Part shown: one piece after another, positions 58,746 to 64,000 of the stretch
How positions within the stretch are numbered: position 1 is the stretch's first letter
Layout: each line of letters opens with the position of its first letter
From: Salinarimonas chemoclinalis
GTDB taxonomy: Bacteria; Pseudomonadota; Alphaproteobacteria; Rhizobiales; Beijerinckiaceae
Reading direction: 5' to 3'
Length of the DNA stretch: 64,000 nt
Assembly: GCF_041514305.1 (NCBI RefSeq)
Contig: NZ_JBGMWH010000005.1
Span: 170,930 to 234,929, forward strand
Translations under genes and position numbers: made by a program
Notes under the pieces: generated by a model
Told to the model about the DNA's origin: nothing
What the model saw: only the letters and a program-made list of their open reading frames with translations
Databases searched by the model: none

Positions 58746-61105
58746 GGGCGCCGTCGGTCGCGATCGCGTGCCCGCTGCAGGGCGTCCGCCAGTGCACCGC
58801 CCCCGGCGGGCGAGGCCGTGGGCCGCGCGCCGGACTTCGAGCCCGCCCGCCCGCGATCGTCGCGCGCGCCGCCGCCCTTCTGCGCCGGGCGCCGCTCCTG
58901 TCCAGGCTCGTCGGACAAACGCATGGAGAGGCCGATGCGCTTGCGCGGCACATCGACCTCCATGACCTTCACCTTCACCACGTCGCCGGGCTTCGCCACG
59001 GCACGCGGATCCTTCACGAAGCTCGTCGACATGGCCGAGACGTGGACGAGCCCGTCCTGGTGGACGCCGACGTCGACGAAGGCGCCGAAGGCGGCGACGT
59101 TGGTGACGACTCCCTCCAGCACCATGCCCGGCCGGAGGTCGGAGATCTTCTCCAGCCCCTCGGCGAAGCTCGCCGTCTGGAAGCCCGGCCGCGGGTCGCG
59201 GCCGGGCTTCTCCAGCTCGGCGATGATGTCGGAGACGGTCGGCACGCCGAACGTGTCGTCGGTGAAGCGCCGCGGGTCGAGCGCGCGCAGCGTCTTCGTG
59301 TCGCCGATGATGCGCACGACGTCGGCCCTGGTGAACTCCAGGATGCGCCGCACCACCGGATAGGCCTCCGGGTGCACGCCGGAGCGGTCGAGCGGGTCCG
59401 CGCCGTCCTGGATGCGCAGGAAGCCGGCGGCGAGCTGGAAGGTCTTCGGGCCGAGGCCGGGCACCTTCATCAGCTCCTTGCGGGTGCGGAACGGCCCCGC
59501 CTCGTCGCGGCGCGCGACGATCGCCTTGGCGACGCCCTCGCCGAGCCCGGAGACCCGCGCGAGCAGCGGCGCGGAGGCGGTGTTCACCTCCACGCCCACC
59601 GCGTTCACGCAATCCTCGACGACGGCGTCGAGGGCGCGGGAGAGCGCGTGCTCGGCGAGATCGTGCTGGTACTGCCCGACGCCGATGGATTTCGGGTCGA
59701 TCTTCACGAGCTCCGCCAGCGGGTCCTGCAGGCGGCGTGCGATCGACACCGCGCCGCGCAGGCTGACGTCGAGGTCGGGCAGCTCCTTCGAGGCGAAGGC
59801 GGAGGCCGAATAGACCGAGGCGCCGGCCTCCGAGACCATCACCTTGACGACCTTTCGATCGGGCAGCCGCCCCACCAGCTCGCCGGCCAGCTTGTCGGTC
59901 TCCCGCGAGGCGGTGCCGTTGCCGATGGCGATCAGCTCGACGCCGTGGCGGCGCACCAGCCCTTCGAGCGTGGCGAGCGCCGCGTCCCAACGCCGCTGCG
60001 GCTCGTGCGGGTAGATCGTGTCGGTGGCGACGACCTTGCCCGTGGCGTCGACCACCGCGACCTTGACGCCGGTGCGATAGCCCGGGTCGAGCCCCATCGT
60101 CGCCCGCGCGCCGGCGGGGGCCGCCAGCAGCAGGTCGCGCAGGTTCGCCGCGAAGACGCGAATGCTCTCCTCCTCCGCCTTCGCCCAGAGCCGGGCACGG
60201 GCGTCGAGCGCGATGGAGAGCGAGATCTTCGTGCGCCATGCGAACCCCGCGGCCTTCGCCAGCCAGGCGTCGCCCGGCCGGCCGCGATCGGCGAGGCCGA
60301 ATCGGGCGCGGATCTTGGCGGGATAGGCGTCCTTGGCGGTATCGGGGGCGTTCTCGGGGATCTCGGTGAGCGAGACGGAGAGCACCTCCTCCTTCTCCGC
60401 GCGGAAGATCGCGAGGATACGGTGGGCGGGCAGCTCCGCGATCCTGCCCGAATAGGCGAAGTAGTCCGAGAACTTGGCGCCGGCCTGCTCACGCCCCTCG
60501 CGCACGCTCGCCACGAGCCGCGCCTCGCGCCAGAAGTCCTCGCGCAGCCGGCCGATCAGGTCCGCGTCCTCGGCGAAGCGCTCGACCAGGATGTGGCGCG
60601 CGCCCTCGAGCGCGGCATCGACGTCCGCGATGCCCTCGGCGGCGTCGACGAAGGCGCGGGCCTGGTCCTCGGGCGCGCGCTCGGGGGAGGCCATCAGCGC
60701 CTCCGCGAGCGGCCCGAGCCCGGCCTCGCGGGCGATCTGCGCCTTGGTGCGGCGCTTCGTCTTGTAGGGGAGGTAGAGGTCTTCCAGCCGCGCCTTGGTG
60801 TCGGCGGCCGCGATGGCGGCGGCGAGCGCGTCGTCGAGCTTGCCCTGCTCGGCGATCGCCGATCGGATCGCGACGCGGCGTTCCTCCAGCTCGCGCAGGT
60901 AGCCGAGCCGCTCCTCGAGCGTGCGCAGCTGCGTGTCGTCCAGGCCGCCGGTCGCCTCCTTGCGGTAGCGCGCGACGAAGGGGACCGTCGCGCCCTCGTC
61001 GAGGAGCGCGACCGCGGCGGCGACCTGTGCCTCGGCGACGCCGAGCTCGGCGGCGATGCCGCGGATGATGGTGCGGGCGGTCTCGCCCCCGTCTCGCTTC
61101 GTCAT
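58742..61105 (-). CDS. tex: transcription accessory protein Tex
   Basis: Encodes 787 residues. Tex-type N-terminal helical domain (about 5-200), YqgF-like RNase H fold (MGLDPGYRTGVKVAVVD), HhH repeats (GPFRTRKELMKVPGLGPKTF) and a C-terminal S1 RNA-binding domain (LRPGMVLEGVVTNVAAFGAF), then a low-complexity Arg/Gly tail. Tex binds RNA and affects transcription and toxin expression in several bacteria. ATG 61105 with GAAGG close upstream; ATG 61126 is possible. The DUF429 gene follows with a 4-base overlap. Confidence 0.95.
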   Translation of the reverse strand: MTKRDGGETARTIIRGIAAELGVAEAQVAAAVALLDEGATVPFVARYRKEATGGLDDTQLRTLEERLGYLRELEERRVAIRSAIAEQGKLDDALAAAIAAADTKARLEDLYLPYKTKRRTKAQIAREAGLGPLAEALMASPERAPEDQARAFVDAAEGIADVDAALEGARHILVERFAEDADLIGRLREDFWREARLVASVREGREQAGAKFSDYFAYSGRIAELPAHRILAIFRAEKEEVLSVSLTEIPENAPDTAKDAYPAKIRARFGLADRGRPGDAWLAKAAGFAWRTKISLSIALDARARLWAKAEEESIRVFAANLRDLLLAAPAGARATMGLDPGYRTGVKVAVVDATGKVVATDTIYPHEPQRRWDAALATLEGLVRRHGVELIAIGNGTASRETDKLAGELVGRLPDRKVVKVMVSEAGASVYSASAFASKELPDLDVSLRGAVSIARRLQDPLAELVKIDPKSIGVGQYQHDLAEHALSRALDAVVEDCVNAVGVEVNTASAPLLARVSGLGEGVAKAIVARRDEAGPFRTRKELMKVPGLGPKTFQLAAGFLRIQDGADPLDRSGVHPEAYPVVRRILEFTRADVVRIIGDTKTLRALDPRRFTDDTFGVPTVSDIIAELEKPGRDPRPGFQTASFAEGLEKISDLRPGMVLEGVVTNVAAFGAFVDVGVHQDGLVHVSAMSTSFVKDPRAVAKPGDVVKVKVMEVDVPRKRIGLSMRLSDEPGQERRPAQKGGGARDDRGRAGSKSGARPTASPAGGGALADALQRARDRDRRRP

Positions 61106-61200
61106 GGCGCCTTCACCGAATCGCATGCTCTCAACGGCGAAGGGTGTAGCGCGCCCGCGGCGCCCGGCAAACCGCGCCGACCGCCGCGGGCGCGACCACG

Positions 61201-61275
61201 TCAGCGCCGCCGGCGGCGGCGCAGGAAACGCAGGGCCTCGCGCAGCAGGATCGCGCGGCGGATGAAGCGGAACAT
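61201..61275 (-). CDS. 24-residue Arg-rich micro-protein
   Basis: A short open frame on the minus strand, ATG 61275 to TGA at 61201, with GGGAGAG 6-12 bases upstream. The peptide is MFRFIRRAILLREALRFLRR plus four more Arg: an amphipathic, strongly basic helix. It is 95 bases before tex, same strand. Real-gene evidence is the ribosome binding site, the tight stop and the helix pattern; there is no homology evidence. Confidence 0.45.
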   Translation of the reverse strand: MFRFIRRAILLREALRFLRRRRRR

Positions 61276-61409
61276 GGTCGTCTCTCCCGGTTCGTGTCGT
61301 CGCGGGGGAGAACGCGGGTCGGCGTGCTCGGTTCGTCGGCGCCCGATCCGCGGCATTCGCGCGATCGCGGCAAGGGGGCGGAAAGGTGCGCGGGCGTACG
61401 CTCGCGACC

Positions 61410-61808
61410 ATGATCTCCGCGCTCGCCATCTCCCGCACCGGCCTCGACGCCGCCTCGCTGCGCCTCGAGGCGAGCGCGTCGAACGTCGCCAACCTGCGCA
61501 CGACGGGGGCGCTGCCCGCCGCGCCGGGCGGGCGCGCGGGCTCCTACGCGCCCGTCGACGTGGTGCAGACCTCGCTCGACGGCGCCGGCGTCTCCGCGCG
61601 CCTCGCCGAGCGCCGGCCCGCCTTCGTCCCCGCCTACGAGCCCGGCTCCCCGGACGCGGACGCGAAGGGCTTCGTCGCCGCGCCCAACGTCGACATCGTC
61701 GGCGAGGTCACGGACCAGATCATGGCCGCGGCCGCCTTCGAGGCCAACGCCGCCGCCATGCGCGCCGCGCGCGAGATGGCGCAGACGCTGCTCGACATCG
61801 ACGCGTGA
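61410..61808 (+). CDS. FlgC-like flagellar rod/hook-family protein
   Basis: Encodes 132 residues from ATG 61410 (GTG 61386 would add eight). The N-terminal motif ALAISRTGLDAASLRLEASA with ASNVANLRTTG matches the flagellar basal-body rod family, and the C-terminal VTDQIMAAAAFEANAAAMRA plus EMAQTLLDIDA matches the FlgC-type terminal helix. It is isolated from the flagellar operon by 21 kb and has no rod neighbours, unlike normal flgBC. It might be a divergent flgC paralogue. Confidence 0.75.
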   Translation: MISALAISRTGLDAASLRLEASASNVANLRTTGALPAAPGGRAGSYAPVDVVQTSLDGAGVSARLAERRPAFVPAYEPGSPDADAKGFVAAPNVDIVGEVTDQIMAAAAFEANAAAMRAAREMAQTLLDIDA

Positions 61809-61824
61809 GCGCCTGCGGCGCGGT

Positions 61825-62484
61825 TCAGTCCGGCCGGCGCGCGACGAGGTAGATTCGCGGGTCCCGCGGCTTCGAGCCGTGTCGCGCCCGCTCGACGATC
61901 TCGAAGCCGGCGGCGCGCATCTCGGCCTCGAGCCGCTCCGCCGCGACGAAGCCGACGGTCGACGGCGCCATGCCCACGAGCCGCATCGCCGGGACGACGA
62001 GGCGCAGGACCGGGTTCATCTCGGAGAGGCACGGCGTCTTCGAGATCAGCAGCCCGCCCGGCGCGAGCAGGGCGCGCACGCGTGCCAGAGCCGCCGCCCG
62101 GTCCGGCAGGAGGTGGAGGACGTTGAACGCGAGGACCGCGTCGAAGCCGCCCGGCGGCGCCGCGATCTCCTCGACGGAGGCCTGGGCGAGCGTCGGGCCG
62201 GCGCAGCCCGCCGCCCGCGCCTTCTCCCGCGCGATGGCGATCATCTCACCCGAGACGTCGGTCGCGAGATAGTCGGCGACCGCGGGCGCGAGGCGCAGCG
62301 CCGCCGTTCCCGTGCCGCAACCGAGTTCGAGCACGCGCGCCTCCGGCGCGAGCCGTGCGGCGGTGGCGGCGAGCGTGCGCGCGAAGCCGGCCTCGTCGCG
62401 GATGCGCGCCTTCGCGTAGCGCCGCGCGACCCGATCCCAGAAGCGGGCGTCGGCGTGGGTCGTGGTCCCGGTGGTGAGAGTCAT
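61825..62484 (-). CDS. class I SAM-dependent methyltransferase
   Basis: Encodes 219 residues. Motif I is RVLELGCGTGTAALRLAP, followed by YLATDVSGEMIAIAREKA and the post-motif FDAVLAFNVLHLLPDRAAAL. UbiE/MenG-like small-molecule methyltransferase; substrate unknown. ATG 62484 has AGGAGG 6-11 bases upstream. It is divergent from the LysR gene, the usual place for a LysR target. Confidence 0.88.
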   Translation of the reverse strand: MTLTTGTTTHADARFWDRVARRYAKARIRDEAGFARTLAATAARLAPEARVLELGCGTGTAALRLAPAVADYLATDVSGEMIAIAREKARAAGCAGPTLAQASVEEIAAPPGGFDAVLAFNVLHLLPDRAAALARVRALLAPGGLLISKTPCLSEMNPVLRLVVPAMRLVGMAPSTVGFVAAERLEAEMRAAGFEIVERARHGSKPRDPRIYLVARRPD

Positions 62485-62567
62485 GTCGGCCTCCTGCGCG
62501 ACATGGCTTATCTCATGCACGGGCGTTGCGAATTGCCGAAAGATGGAGATCGCTCATACATTGACGT

Positions 62568-63446
62568 ATGGATGGACTCGACTGGAACCTGATCCGCGCC
62601 TTCCGCGCCACCGCGCAGGCCGGCTCCCTCTCCGCCGCCGCGCGCCGCATCGGCGCGACGCAGCCGACGCTGTCGCGCCAGGTGGCGGCGCTCGAGGCCG
62701 TGCTCGGCGCGACGCTGTTCGACCGCATCGGCAAGCGCCTCGTCCTCACCGATCTCGGCCGCTCGCTGCTCGAGCACGCGCAGGCGATGGGGACCGCGGC
62801 GGACGCCATGGCGCTCGCGGCGGCGGGCCGGGCCGCCGACGTCTCGGGCCGCGTCACCATCTCCGCCACGGACGCGGTGTGCGCCCACCTCCTGCCCGAC
62901 GTCGTCGCACGCCTGCGCCGCGAGGCACCGCGCGTGACCCTGGTCCTCCTCGCCTCGAACGCACTCTCGGACCTGCGCCGGCGCGAGGCCGACATCGCCG
63001 TGCGCCACGTGCGCCCCACCGAGCCCGAGCTGATCGGCCGGAAGGTGGCGGAGATGACCGCCCACTTCTACGCCGCCGAGAGCTGGATCGCCCGCCGAGG
63101 CCGCCCGCGCACCCTCGCCGAGGTGCCCGCGGGCGAGATCCTCGGCTTCGAGCCGCTCGCCCGCTTCGTCGAGCACCTCGCGGCGGAGGGCCACACGGTC
63201 GCCGAGGAGGACGTCCGCATCGTCTCCGAGAACGCGGTCGTCCTCTGGGAGCTCGTCCGCCGCGGCGTCGGCGTCGGCATCGTGCTCGAGGGCATCGCCG
63301 AGCGCCTCGGCGGCCTCGTGCGCCTCTTCCCCGACGCCCCCGGCACGCCGGTGCCGCTGTGGCTCGTGACCCACCGGGAGATGCGCACCAGCCGGCGGGT
63401 GCGGGTGGTGTTCGAGACGCTGGCGGAGGGGTTGGGAGGTGGGTGA
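62568..63446 (+). CDS. LysR-family transcriptional regulator
   Basis: Encodes 292 residues: winged HTH (about 5-65; GSLSAAARRIGATQPTLSRQ) and a periplasmic-binding-protein-like effector domain (about 90-290). LysR proteins often regulate the divergent gene, here the methyltransferase, from the 83-base region between (62485-62567), and themselves. No clear T-N11-A box could be picked out with confidence. The inducer is unknown. Confidence 0.92.
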   Translation: MDGLDWNLIRAFRATAQAGSLSAAARRIGATQPTLSRQVAALEAVLGATLFDRIGKRLVLTDLGRSLLEHAQAMGTAADAMALAAAGRAADVSGRVTISATDAVCAHLLPDVVARLRREAPRVTLVLLASNALSDLRRREADIAVRHVRPTEPELIGRKVAEMTAHFYAAESWIARRGRPRTLAEVPAGEILGFEPLARFVEHLAAEGHTVAEEDVRIVSENAVVLWELVRRGVGVGIVLEGIAERLGGLVRLFPDAPGTPVPLWLVTHREMRTSRRVRVVFETLAEGLGGG

Positions 63447-63510
63447 GAGGAGGGGGTGTCCGCTGTGCTGGGACGGCGGACATGCAGCGGACATGATGCA
63501 AGCGATCACA

Positions 63511-63532
63511 CCGGATCGGGAAGCCGATCCGG
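63511..63532. terminator. perfect hairpin after LysR gene
   Basis: CCGGATCGG-GAAG-CCGATCCGG (9-bp perfect stem, GNRA-like GAAG loop) lies 64 bases after the LysR stop. No T-run; probably terminates or stabilises the LysR transcript. Confidence 0.55.
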
Positions 63533-63577
63533 CTACAGCCCTTGCGGGCACGAAAGCGAAAGCGGTAGGCTGCGCCC

Positions 63578-63880
63578 ATGAGGTACGGTCAGGCAGACTT
63601 GTTCGCGCAAGACGACGCCGAACGCAACACGCTGTCGGGGTCACGGCGCACGACGATCCGCGCGCGGCTGGAAGCGACGCTCGCCGAGCTCGAGGCGGCG
63701 CCCGTCTTCCCGTGGCGCGATCCGCTGGACGCCGTGCACGTGGAGAACCGGTTCGAGCGGGACGCCGGGATGCTCGGCGAGGAAGGCGCCCGCCTGTGGG
63801 CGCGGTTCGACAAGGAGATGGACAGGCTGCACGCGACGCAGCACGCCCCGGATCTCCGCGAGCCCGGCTCGGGGAGCTGA
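63578..63880 (+). CDS. hypothetical protein, 100 residues
   Basis: Encodes a hydrophilic, largely helical protein: MRYGQADLFAQDDAERNTLS at the start, TIRARLEATLAELEAAPVFP in the middle and RFDKEMDRLHATQHAP near the end. No signal peptide, helix or domain is recognised. The start codon follows GGTAGG by about 9 bases. It stands alone after the LysR hairpin; the 120 bases from its stop to the window end contain nothing recognisable. Confidence 0.5.
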   Translation: MRYGQADLFAQDDAERNTLSGSRRTTIRARLEATLAELEAAPVFPWRDPLDAVHVENRFERDAGMLGEEGARLWARFDKEMDRLHATQHAPDLREPGSGS

Positions 63881-64000
63881 ACGCGGCCGGCCCGCAGGCG
63901 CGTCGCGTTCTGCTCGCGATGCCGGTCACGTGCGCGCAACCGTAGCCGGCATGCACGCTCTCGCAGGGCTGGACGGGCCGGGCTGTCGCTGGATTCTGGG

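Overview
The window is a very GC-rich (roughly 70% or more by eye) stretch of a bacterial chromosome. Flagellar genes, an RpfF-like crotonase, an EcfG-type stress promoter, a xerC-priA neighbourhood and the overall gene content point to an alphaproteobacterium, most likely Hyphomicrobiales (Methylobacteriaceae/Salinarimonadaceae-like). That placement is inference from gene content, because no rRNA is present. No tRNA, rRNA, CRISPR array or complete insertion sequence was recognised.

Layout. 0-4.8 kb: ribosomal protein L36 (zinc-free form), a TPR protein whose start sits inside the preceding terminator hairpin, a pair of M16 peptidase genes (one active, one without the zinc motif), small membrane and HTH proteins, and a Pmp3/YqaE protein behind a consensus EcfG promoter. 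5-7.4 kb: a sulfur operon (periplasmic rhodanese, YeeE/YedE thiosulfate transporter, small anchored protein). 7.5-8.7 kb: a probable DSF-type fatty-acid signal synthase (RpfF-like) behind a promoter and leader full of inverted repeats. 8.8-20 kb: an M20 amidohydrolase divergent from a large peptide-import operon with two full sets of binding protein plus two permeases, sharing one pair of ATPases. 20-21.8 kb: a lower-GC insert with a subtilase gene broken by two frameshifts and a small companion gene. 21.8-34.6 kb: an O-antigen-ligase-like membrane protein, an FAD oxidoreductase, a persulfide dioxygenase-like enzyme with an operator-like palindrome, a double-receiver regulator, xerC, priA, a GAF-GGDEF-EAL protein, and a four-gene cassette of an Lgt-like membrane protein, two small Cys-plus-polyglycine paralogues and a Tat/lipoprotein DUF1513 protein.

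34.8-39.8 kb: a flagellar operon (flhA, fliR, FliJ-like, rod-binding, FlgN-like, anchored protein), then SIMPL and YgjP-type genes and two small genes. 42.3-57 kb: two phage-tail-collar (MdpB-type) proteins divergent from a 2316-residue cadherin-repeat surface protein with an N-terminal DUF4347 domain. It is followed in the same direction by a TolC-like lipoprotein, a periplasmic adaptor, a GAF-like-HlyD protein and a PqqD-like/M50 site-2 protease/HlyD fusion. 57-64 kb: PLP dehydratase, DUF429, tex, a 24-residue Arg-rich ORF, an isolated FlgC-like gene, a methyltransferase divergent from a LysR regulator, and a small unknown.

The most notable systems are (i) the giant-protein export locus, which has outer-membrane, adaptor and intramembrane-protease parts but no ABC ATPase, (ii) the Lgt-like/polyglycine cassette, and (iii) the RpfF-like synthase with its structured promoter. 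The two sulfur loci (5-7 kb and 23-25 kb) probably serve thiosulfate/persulfide handling together.
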